From positions 36,846-100,845 of the forward strand of contig JALEHU010000006.1 in assembly GCA_022770365.1 (NCBI GenBank): a stretch of DNA of 64,000 nt. The letters are read 5' to 3'. A model generated the notes under the pieces. It saw nothing but the letters and a program-made list of their open reading frames with translations, was not told where the DNA came from and searched no databases. Source of the DNA: Blautia sp. Its GTDB lineage: Bacteria > Bacillota > Clostridia > Lachnospirales > Lachnospiraceae. Shown in pieces: positions 17,092 to 24,589 of the stretch (position 1 is its first letter; the number at the start of each line of letters is the position of its first letter). The translations under genes were made by a program, and so were the position numbers.

Positions 17092-17643
17092 ATGGGTAAG
17101 ATTACAGTAGAAACATGTGAGATTGAAGGACTGAAGGTCATTACACCAACCGTATTCGGCGATGCCCGCGGTTATTTCATGGAAACCTACAATTACAATG
17201 ATTTTAAAGAAGCCGGTATTGATGTGGAATTTGTGCAGGACAATCAGTCCAGCTCCCGCTATGGAGTACTTCGCGGTCTTCATTTCCAGATCAATTATCC
17301 GCAGGATAAGCTGGTCCGCGTTGTAAACGGTGAAGTCTTTGATGTGGCTGTGGATCTTCGGGAAGGTTCCGCAACTTACGGTAAATGGTTCGGTGTTATT
17401 CTTTCCGCAGAAAATAAAAAACAGTTCTTTATCCCGAAAGGATTCGCACATGGATTTCTGGTGCTTTCCGAAAATGCGGAGTTTACCTACAAGTGTTCTG
17501 ATTTTTATCATCCCAATGATGAAGGCGGCCTGATTTGGAATGACCCGGATATCGGGGTAGAATGGCCTGTTCCGGAAGGTATGGAACTGATTTTTTCAGA
17601 GAAAGATCAGAAATGGGGCAGCTTTAAGGAATTCCGGAGATAG
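17092..17643 (+). CDS. rmlC: dTDP-4-dehydrorhamnose 3,5-epimerase
   Basis: A 183-residue cupin enzyme of normal RmlC length. Family motifs are GDARGYFMETYN, DNQSSSRYGVLRGLHFQ (substrate-binding arginines and the catalytic His in LRGLHFQ), VDLREGSATYGKW and FIPKGFAHGFLVLSE. It epimerises C3 and C5 of dTDP-4-keto-6-deoxyglucose. It follows rmlA after a single base and precedes wzm by 9 bases, so dTDP-rhamnose supply and polymer export are in one operon. Confidence 0.97.
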   Translation: MGKITVETCEIEGLKVITPTVFGDARGYFMETYNYNDFKEAGIDVEFVQDNQSSSRYGVLRGLHFQINYPQDKLVRVVNGEVFDVAVDLREGSATYGKWFGVILSAENKKQFFIPKGFAHGFLVLSENAEFTYKCSDFYHPNDEGGLIWNDPDIGVEWPVPEGMELIFSEKDQKWGSFKEFRR

Positions 17644-17652
17644 GAGAGAGGA

Positions 17653-18468
17653 ATGCTGAAAACGATATTTTCCCTGCCGGCGGATGTATACAAAAACCGC
17701 CGGCTGGTTTTCAAACTTGCCAAAAATGACTTTAAGACGAAATATGCCGGTTCTTATCTGGGTATCATCTGGGCGTTTATTCAGCCGATCGTCACGATCC
17801 TGGTTTACTGGTTCGTTTTTTCAGTAGGATTTAAGCCCACCATGGACAATGTGGGGGTTCCCTTTGTCCTGTATCTGGTAGCGGGTATTGTGCCATGGTT
17901 CTTCTTTCAGGATGCTCTTGTGGGAGGTACCAATGCACTTCTTGAATATAATTATCTTGTAAAAAAAGTCGTTTTCAATATCAGTGTGCTTCCTGTTGTG
18001 AAGGTGATCTCCGCACTGTTCGTACACGGCTTTTTCGTGATGTTTACCATAATTTTGTATATGTTTTACGGCCATTATCCGGACCTGTATTATCTGCAGA
18101 TTCTTTATTACAGTCTGTGTGTGTTTCTGCTGGTGCTGGGACTTTGTTATGCCACCTGTGCGGTGGTGATCTTTTTCAGGGATCTGACCCAGATCATCAA
18201 TATCGGTCTCCAGGTGGGAGTATGGCTGACCCCGATCATGTGGGTGGCAGAAAATGCTCTGCAGGACCATCCCCTTCTTCAGAAAGTACTGCAGATCAAT
18301 CCCATGTACTATGTTGTTTCCGGATACAGAGATTCTTTTATCATGAAACACTGGTTCTGGGAACGGCCGTTGTGGACTCTTTATTTCTGGGTGTTTACTA
18401 TCCTGTGCTTCCTTGGCGGCAACTGGGTATTTAAACGTCTGCGGGTTCATTTTGCGGATGTATTATAA
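17653..18468 (+). CDS. Polysaccharide ABC exporter permease (Wzm/TagG/RgpC-like)
   Basis: A 271-residue ABC-2 type membrane protein with six predicted helices. The N-terminal cytoplasmic segment LAKNDFKTKYAGSYLGIIWAFIQP is typical of Wzm/RgpC/TagG permeases; VLTWLTPIMWVAENAL-type and INPMYYVVSGYRDSF segments are near the C-terminus. It forms the channel that exports undecaprenyl-pyrophosphate-linked polysaccharide, powered by the Wzt subunit encoded next. Between rmlC and wzt, a rhamnose-containing polymer is the likely cargo. ATG 17653 has AGGAGAG directly upstream. Confidence 0.9.
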   Translation: MLKTIFSLPADVYKNRRLVFKLAKNDFKTKYAGSYLGIIWAFIQPIVTILVYWFVFSVGFKPTMDNVGVPFVLYLVAGIVPWFFFQDALVGGTNALLEYNYLVKKVVFNISVLPVVKVISALFVHGFFVMFTIILYMFYGHYPDLYYLQILYYSLCVFLLVLGLCYATCAVVIFFRDLTQIINIGLQVGVWLTPIMWVAENALQDHPLLQKVLQINPMYYVVSGYRDSFIMKHWFWERPLWTLYFWVFTILCFLGGNWVFKRLRVHFADVL

Positions 18469-18529
18469 TGAGCAATGCTGTTCAGTCGTAAGTGCGATGG
18501 GCTGGACAGGCACAGAGAGAGGTTTTTAA

Positions 18530-19825
18530 GTGGAAAACAAAAAAGTCATTCAGGTTCAGCATTTATCAAAAATGTATAAGCTTTATGATAAACCCTCCGA
18601 TCGCCTGAAAGAGTCGCTGGGGCTCTCCCGGAAAAAACGTTATAGGGAGCATTATGCACTGCATGATGTGAATTTCGATGTACGGGAAGGAGAATGTGTG
18701 GGCATTATCGGGACAAATGGTTCCGGCAAATCCACCATTCTGAAGATTATTACCGGTGTACTGACGCCCACAGAGGGTCAGGTGCTCGTGGACGGAAGGA
18801 TTTCCGCGCTTCTGGAACTGGGCGCAGGGTTTAATATGGAATATTCCGGTCTGGAAAACGTATATCTCAACGGCACCATGATCGGCTTTTCAAAAGAAGA
18901 AATTGATGCCAGGCTGCATGATATCCTGTCTTTTGCGGATATCGGGGATTTTATCCATCAGCCGGTGAAAATGTACTCCAGCGGTATGTTTGTGCGTCTG
19001 GCGTTTGCAGTGGCGATCAATATCGATCCGGAGATTCTTATTGTAGATGAGGCACTTTCTGTGGGAGACGTATTTTTTCAGGCGAAATGCTACCATAAAT
19101 TTGAAGAATTTAAGGCGCAGGGCAAGACCATTCTGTTTGTCAGCCATGATCTGAGCAGTATTTCCAAATACTGCGACAGAGTCATCCTTCTGAATAAAGG
19201 ACGGATGCTGGACGAAGGCGCGCCCAAGGCCATGGTGGATATGTACAAGCAGCTTCTGGTGCACCAGGATCCTGTGAAACAGACAGAGGGTGCGCAGGAT
19301 GCACCGGGAATCGAAGAAAACTGGAGGGAAGGTTTCCGTGTAAATCCGGATACACTGGAATACGGAGAAAAACAGGCGGAAATTGTGGACTTTGTGGTTC
19401 TGGATTCCAAAGGACGCCAGAGTAATACCATTGATAAGGGAAGCAGCTTCCAGATCAAAATGAAAGTGCATTTTCACGAAAATATCCAGCAGCCGATCAT
19501 GGCTTATACATTTAAGAATATTCAGGGAACAGAAATCACAGGAACCAACACCATGTATGAGGAGGTTTTTGTGGAACATCCGGATGCGGGAAGAGAATGT
19601 GTCGTGACATTTAAGCAGAAAATGGATCTCCAGGGCGGAGAATATTTGCTTTCTTTCGGATGCACCGGATACCGGGAAGGAGAATTTACTGTTTTCCACC
19701 GGTTGTATGACGCCTGCAATATTACCGTTGTTTCCACGAAGAATACGGTAGGATTTTTTGATATGAATTCAGAGGTTTCCGTGGAAGAGCCGGAAACAGA
19801 CAGAAAAGTCACTGTAAAAGAGTAG
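18530..19825 (+). CDS. Polysaccharide ABC exporter ATPase with C-terminal extension (Wzt-like)
   Basis: A 431-residue ATPase starting at GTG 18530 (AGAGAGG upstream). The ABC domain (about 1-245) has Walker A GTNGSGKST, signature YSSGMFVRLAFA, Walker B ILIVDEAL and the switch LFVSHD. After a linker, residues about 275-420 form a beta-rich domain resembling the Wzt carbohydrate-binding domain (QIKMKVHFHENIQQPIMAYTFKNIQGTEITGTNT). In E. coli O8/O9a that domain recognises the chain-terminating modification made by WbdD before export. TagH/RgpD-type Gram-positive ATPases often lack it. The next two genes encode a methyltransferase and a kinase-like protein, which would fit this mechanism. Confidence 0.9.
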   Translation: MENKKVIQVQHLSKMYKLYDKPSDRLKESLGLSRKKRYREHYALHDVNFDVREGECVGIIGTNGSGKSTILKIITGVLTPTEGQVLVDGRISALLELGAGFNMEYSGLENVYLNGTMIGFSKEEIDARLHDILSFADIGDFIHQPVKMYSSGMFVRLAFAVAINIDPEILIVDEALSVGDVFFQAKCYHKFEEFKAQGKTILFVSHDLSSISKYCDRVILLNKGRMLDEGAPKAMVDMYKQLLVHQDPVKQTEGAQDAPGIEENWREGFRVNPDTLEYGEKQAEIVDFVVLDSKGRQSNTIDKGSSFQIKMKVHFHENIQQPIMAYTFKNIQGTEITGTNTMYEEVFVEHPDAGRECVVTFKQKMDLQGGEYLLSFGCTGYREGEFTVFHRLYDACNITVVSTKNTVGFFDMNSEVSVEEPETDRKVTVKE

Positions 19826-19834
19826 GAGTGGGGT

Positions 19835-20758
19835 ATGTTGGAAAAAATCGGAAACGTTGAACTGGATTACACGTACTATCCCGGAGAGGATCTGTACAGT
19901 GACGGCCCGATCGAAGAAGTGCTTCTGGAAATTGCAAAGAATTATCGGGAAGAAGAATTGAATCAGGTGATCGCAGAGAGGAAAGACTGGTCCGTGCTGT
20001 ATCATTTTTCCCACGTGAGGCAGAATATACTGGAATGGCTGCCCATAGGAAAAGAAGAGCATGTACTGGAAATCGGTTCCGGATGCGGCGCCATCACAGG
20101 TGCGCTGGCGAGAAAAGCCAAAGATGTGACCTGTATAGAATTGTCAAAAATGCGCAGTACCATTAATGCCTACCGGAACCGGGATCATGATAATATCCGG
20201 ATACTGGTGGGAAATTTCCAGGACATCGAAAAGAATCTGGAACAGACATTTGACTATATCACGCTGATCGGCGTGTTTGAATATTCCGAAGGATATATCG
20301 GGACAAAAGAGCCTTATACAGAAATGATCCGCCGTATTTCCGCACATCTGAAACCGGGCGGAAAACTGGTGATCGCTATTGAAAACCGCCTTGGTCTGAA
20401 ATACTGGGCAGGCTGTACAGAGGATCATGTCGGCACGTATTTTGAAGGAATTGAGGGATATCCAAATACCACGGGAGTAAAAACTTTTTCCCGTAAAGAA
20501 TTAAAGGATATCATTGAAAGTGCAGGAAACTTTGAAACGAAGTTTTATTATCCCTACCCGGATTATAAATTCCCCATGGCTATTTATTCTGATGAGTATC
20601 TGCCAAAGAAGGGCGAGCTTCGGGATAATTTCTGCAATTTTGACAGAGAGAGGATGCAGCTCTTTGACGAGCCGAGAGTATATGATACTCTTGTCGACAG
20701 CGGACTGTTTCCGGAGTTTTCCAATTCATTTCTGGTGCTTGCAGAAAGGAAGGAGTAA
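19835..20758 (+). CDS. SAM-dependent class I methyltransferase, possible chain terminator
   Basis: A 307-residue protein with a Rossmann methyltransferase core (about 65-200): motif I VLEIGSGCGAIT, acidic VTCIELS, post-motif IRILVGNF, FDYITLIGVFEY and LKPGGKLVIAIENRLGLKYWAG. The IENRLGLKYWAG segment and the FSRKEL stretch resemble the methyltransferase half of WbdD-like proteins and related sugar methyltransferases. It lies 9 bases after wzt and 2 before the kinase-like gene. A role in capping the nonreducing end of the exported polymer is inferred from context. A plain O-methylation of a residue within the polymer is the alternative. Confidence 0.72.
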   Translation: MLEKIGNVELDYTYYPGEDLYSDGPIEEVLLEIAKNYREEELNQVIAERKDWSVLYHFSHVRQNILEWLPIGKEEHVLEIGSGCGAITGALARKAKDVTCIELSKMRSTINAYRNRDHDNIRILVGNFQDIEKNLEQTFDYITLIGVFEYSEGYIGTKEPYTEMIRRISAHLKPGGKLVIAIENRLGLKYWAGCTEDHVGTYFEGIEGYPNTTGVKTFSRKELKDIIESAGNFETKFYYPYPDYKFPMAIYSDEYLPKKGELRDNFCNFDRERMQLFDEPRVYDTLVDSGLFPEFSNSFLVLAERKE

Positions 20759-20760
20759 GG

Positions 20761-22077
20761 ATGGCAGAGATTATTTTTTCAAAATATTCCAATGAGAGAA
20801 GCCGCAAATTCGCCATCCGTACAGATATTCTGCAGGATGGCCAGGAGCGTTTTGTGAGAAAAACGGCTCTTTATCAGGAAGGAAGAGATCATGTAAACAA
20901 ATTGCTTTCCTGGTATGAAAAACTGGAAGAGTTGTATCGGACGGTTTCCCTTTCCTGCAACCGGTGTACAGCTGATGAAACCGGCGTGCGCCTGGAATAT
21001 CTGGAAGGAAGGACACTGGAGGAAGTTCTGGATGAACTTCTGGAAAAGGGAATGGTGGAGGAAGCAAGAGAAACATTTGTGAAGTACCTTTCCTGCGTAA
21101 AAACGATTTTTGACAGAGCGCCCTTCCAAAAGACAGAGGAATTCTGCCGGGTGTTTGGAGACGAGGCACTTCCGGATGGCCTAACCGGTGCACCGGTCAC
21201 AAATATCGATATGGTATGCGGCAATCTTGTGCTGACGAAACCGGCATCTGTATCGGGTATAGAAAGTGGCAATTGGGATACATCAAGTGGCAATCTGGAC
21301 GTGATCGCTTCAGTACTGGATTATGAATGGACATTTGACTTTCCTGTTCCCTGTCAGTATGTGCTGTACCGCATTATTCATTATTATACAGATACGCATA
21401 AAGTCCGGAGCGTTCTCGGCTCTGAGAAGCTGTGCGGGGAATTTGGCATTACCATGGAACAGATCCGTGCTTTTGAACAGATGGAGCTGCATTTTCAGGA
21501 GTATATCACGGGCAGTCATGTGCCTATGCGTGAAATGTTCCGTTATATCACGCCGGGGGTTAATACCGTGCAGACGATCAACAGCGGACAGCTTCAGGTA
21601 TTCTTTTCTTATGGAAACAGCTACAGGGAGGAACACTCTGTTACCCTTCCCATGGAGAGCGGAGAAGCGGAGCACACCATCGGGATTCCCAAGGGATGTA
21701 CTCATGTCCGCATTGATCCGGGAGAACAGGCTTGTGCAGTTCATATCAGGGAACTGACCATGGACGGACATAAGCCTTCCCTGGATACCTGCGTAATTCC
21801 TGACGGTGTACAGACAGGAGACTGGATCTACATTGCAAAAGAAGACCCGAATGTGGCGGAAATTCCGGTAGCCGCCGAAACAAGAGAAATGAAAATTTCT
21901 GTTAAGACCTATGGGGCTTCGAAAGAACTGATGAAGCAGGTTGTAAAGCTGGCTGAGGAAAACCGGGAACTGCAGAGCAAAGTGGAACAGCAGAGCCGGC
22001 TGATCAACGATATGAAAAATACGAAAGTCTGGAAAATGTATCAGAAATACCGGAATATGGCAGAGAGGAAAAAATAA
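20761..22077 (+). CDS. Kinase-fold protein with C-terminal coiled coil (WbdD kinase-like)
   Basis: A 438-residue protein I do not recognise by name. Residues about 1-225 look like a small protein-kinase/APH fold: TNIDMVCGN gives catalytic-loop Asp150 and Asn155, and VLDYEW gives metal-binding Asp187 in the DFG position, followed by FPVPCQYVLYRIIHYY. A beta-rich segment follows (about 265-350). The end (about 385-435) is a heptad-like coiled coil (VVKLAEENRELQSKVEQQSRL). WbdD of E. coli O9a joins methyltransferase, kinase and coiled coil in one chain; here they are two adjacent genes 2 bases apart. The normal kinase His of HxD is replaced by Asn. Phosphorylation of the glycan end is inferred. 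Confidence 0.6.
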   Translation: MAEIIFSKYSNERSRKFAIRTDILQDGQERFVRKTALYQEGRDHVNKLLSWYEKLEELYRTVSLSCNRCTADETGVRLEYLEGRTLEEVLDELLEKGMVEEARETFVKYLSCVKTIFDRAPFQKTEEFCRVFGDEALPDGLTGAPVTNIDMVCGNLVLTKPASVSGIESGNWDTSSGNLDVIASVLDYEWTFDFPVPCQYVLYRIIHYYTDTHKVRSVLGSEKLCGEFGITMEQIRAFEQMELHFQEYITGSHVPMREMFRYITPGVNTVQTINSGQLQVFFSYGNSYREEHSVTLPMESGEAEHTIGIPKGCTHVRIDPGEQACAVHIRELTMDGHKPSLDTCVIPDGVQTGDWIYIAKEDPNVAEIPVAAETREMKISVKTYGASKELMKQVVKLAEENRELQSKVEQQSRLINDMKNTKVWKMYQKYRNMAERKK

Positions 22078-22078
22078 C

Positions 22079-24589
22079 ATGGATGACCGCATTGTAGTAT
22101 TGGATACCTGTGATTATGAGCTGAATAAGAATGGTACCTGCGTCTTGCGGGGATGGATGTATGTGGATTATGAGGATGAGCCTTCGGTACAGGTGCGTGC
22201 AGATCATATTCCTCTGGAATGCAGCATGGCCCGTCATGTAAGACGTGATGTGACTGCAGCCAGGACAGATCTGCACTTTGAGGATGACAATGTGGGATTT
22301 GAAATCCGTATTCCCAATCTGGAACAGGTATTTTCTCTGGCGGATTCTCTGCGCGTGCGCATCTGCTGCGGACGCGAGACAATTCCGGTCATCCAGAAGG
22401 AGATGAAGGAGGTACGGGAAGAATATTACCGGTCCACTATCCGCTACAATATTGAAATACTGGAACGCAGTCTCGATCAGGTTCATATCCAGGGATGGTG
22501 CATCAATCAGTGCGGAGAACTGGAAACAGAATTTCTGGATGAAAACGGAAATCCGATACCGGATGTGAAATGGAATGATGTGCGCCGGGCGGATCTGCAG
22601 GAGCATTTTCAGGTACCGCTGGAAAAATGCCATGGTTTTTCCATTGATATTCCAAGAAACAGGATCCGTGGGAAAAAGCTTCGTTTCTGCTTCCGCAATC
22701 CGGTGGCTTCCAGAGAGGAAGTCATCGATATGTATAAATTCGACAGGGACAATACCAGAATTGTCCGTGTGATGAAGACTCTTGGCAGAACAAATAAAGA
22801 CAGGAATCTGGAAATCCTCAGGGGAGAGGGGATTCGTGGATTCCTGGATTTCGTGATGGAGGAATCCAATAGTTATACACAGTCCTATGCTTATTATGAG
22901 AAGAAACATCGCCCCACCAGAAGAGAGCTGGTGAGACAGGCAGGAACAAAATTTGAAAATCCTCCCCTGTTCAGCATCGTGGTTCCGTTGTTCCACACGC
23001 CTCTTCCTTATCTGAAGATACTTGTGGATTCCGTCATTGCTCAGAGCTATGGCAGATGGGAGCTGTGTCTTGCGGACGGCAGCAGTGATGATGCGATCGG
23101 GGAATATCTGAACGAGAACTATGGGAAAGAGCCACGTATCCGCTATCAGCATCTGAATGAAAATACAGGTATTTCCGGCAATACCAATGCGGCAATTGCC
23201 ATGGCAGAAGGTGATTATATCATATTTGCGGATCATGACGATGTGATTGCACCCGACGCGCTGTACCTTGCAGCGTGCACAGTCCGGGATTATCCTGATA
23301 CGGAGATGATCTATACAGATGAGGACCTGATCGATGAGAATGGCAGAAGTATTTATCCGCATTTTAAACCGGATTTTAATATCGATTATCTGCGCTGCAT
23401 CAATTATATCTGTCATCTTGTAGTGATCAGGAGAAGCCTGCTGGACCGTGTGGGCGGACTGCGTGCGGAATTTGACGGAGCACAGGATTATGATTTTCTT
23501 CTGCGCTGTGTGGAACAGACAGATAAGATCCGGCATATCCCCAGGGTCCTTTATCACTGGCGCAGCCATGAAGGCTCGACGGCAGGCAACCAGGACAGCA
23601 AACAATATGCTGTGGATGCCGGTGCCGGAGCACTTATGGAACATTATCAGCGCCTGGGGATGGAAGCGGAAGTAGAATTTACAGGGATTTTCATTGTATA
23701 CCGCACAAGGTTCAAAGTGCAGGGAAGCCCGAAAGTTTCCATTTTGATACCGAATAAAGATCACAGGGATGATCTGGAAAAATGTATTTCCTCAATTCAG
23801 GAAAAGAGCACCTGGGAAAATGTGGAGATCATCATTATAGAAAACAACAGCGAACTTGCGGAAACCTTCGATTACTATGAAAAGCTGAGGAAACGGTATT
23901 CCAATGTCAAAGTGGTGACTTATGAGGGGGATTTCAACTACTCCGCGATCAACAATTATGGTGCCGGTTTTGCGGAGGGTGAATATCTGCTGCTTCTGAA
24001 TAATGACACGGAAGTGATCACACCTGACTGGCTGGAACGGATGCTGGGCTACTGTCAGAGAGAAGATGTGGCCATTGTAGGCGCGAAACTTTTTTATCCG
24101 GATGATACGGTACAGCATGCGGGAGTCGTTGTGGGAATCGGCGGATTTGCCGGCCACATTCTGTCCGGAAGCGGCAAAAATGCCACCGGATATATGGGAA
24201 GACTCAAAACAGCACAGGATATCAGTGCAGTTACAGGTGCCTGTCTGATGGTTAAGAGAACGGTTTTTGACGCGCTTCACGGACTGGATGAGGGATTCGG
24301 TGTGGCGCTGAATGACGTGGATTTTTGTCTGAGAGCCCGGGAACTGGGGAAATTTGTGGTTTTCCAGCCGGATGCGCAGCTTTATCATTATGAATCCAAA
24401 TCCAGAGGGCTTGAGACAACGTCACAGAAGCAGGAACGTTTTCAGCGGGAAATCGACAGATTCCTGGAAAGATATGAGGAGCTTCTCAAAGACGGTGATC
24501 CTTATTACAATCCCAATTTAAGCCTGATGACGGCAGACTGCTCTCTTCGGAAATCCCATGAGCATGTGAAAGGAAAAAGCAAAGCATGA
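22079..24589 (+). CDS. Tandem GT2 glycosyltransferase with novel N-terminal modules
   Basis: An 836-residue cytoplasmic protein with two GT-A domains. GT2 domain 1 (about 300-540) begins FSIVVPLFHTPLPYL, has LADGSSDD and the metal site FADHDDVI. Domain 2 (about 545-800) begins VSILIPNKDHRDDL, with IIENNS, LLNNDTEV and NDVDFCLRARELG. The first 270 residues are two beta-rich modules without a known name (VLRGWMYVDYE and IQGWCINQCGELETEF), each ending in a G-F-x-I motif. Such tandem enzymes build repeat units of rhamnans in cell-wall polysaccharide loci. It starts 1 base after the kinase-like gene and overlaps the next GT by 4 bases. Confidence 0.85.
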   Translation: MDDRIVVLDTCDYELNKNGTCVLRGWMYVDYEDEPSVQVRADHIPLECSMARHVRRDVTAARTDLHFEDDNVGFEIRIPNLEQVFSLADSLRVRICCGRETIPVIQKEMKEVREEYYRSTIRYNIEILERSLDQVHIQGWCINQCGELETEFLDENGNPIPDVKWNDVRRADLQEHFQVPLEKCHGFSIDIPRNRIRGKKLRFCFRNPVASREEVIDMYKFDRDNTRIVRVMKTLGRTNKDRNLEILRGEGIRGFLDFVMEESNSYTQSYAYYEKKHRPTRRELVRQAGTKFENPPLFSIVVPLFHTPLPYLKILVDSVIAQSYGRWELCLADGSSDDAIGEYLNENYGKEPRIRYQHLNENTGISGNTNAAIAMAEGDYIIFADHDDVIAPDALYLAACTVRDYPDTEMIYTDEDLIDENGRSIYPHFKPDFNIDYLRCINYICHLVVIRRSLLDRVGGLRAEFDGAQDYDFLLRCVEQTDKIRHIPRVLYHWRSHEGSTAGNQDSKQYAVDAGAGALMEHYQRLGMEAEVEFTGIFIVYRTRFKVQGSPKVSILIPNKDHRDDLEKCISSIQEKSTWENVEIIIIENNSELAETFDYYEKLRKRYSNVKVVTYEGDFNYSAINNYGAGFAEGEYLLLLNNDTEVITPDWLERMLGYCQREDVAIVGAKLFYPDDTVQHAGVVVGIGGFAGHILSGSGKNATGYMGRLKTAQDISAVTGACLMVKRTVFDALHGLDEGFGVALNDVDFCLRARELGKFVVFQPDAQLYHYESKSRGLETTSQKQERFQREIDRFLERYEELLKDGDPYYNPNLSLMTADCSLRKSHEHVKGKSKA

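Noticed and set aside
22004-23764. 586-residue antisense ORF over the tandem GT2 gene
   Set aside because: Shadow frame; GT2 motifs on the + strand are unambiguous.
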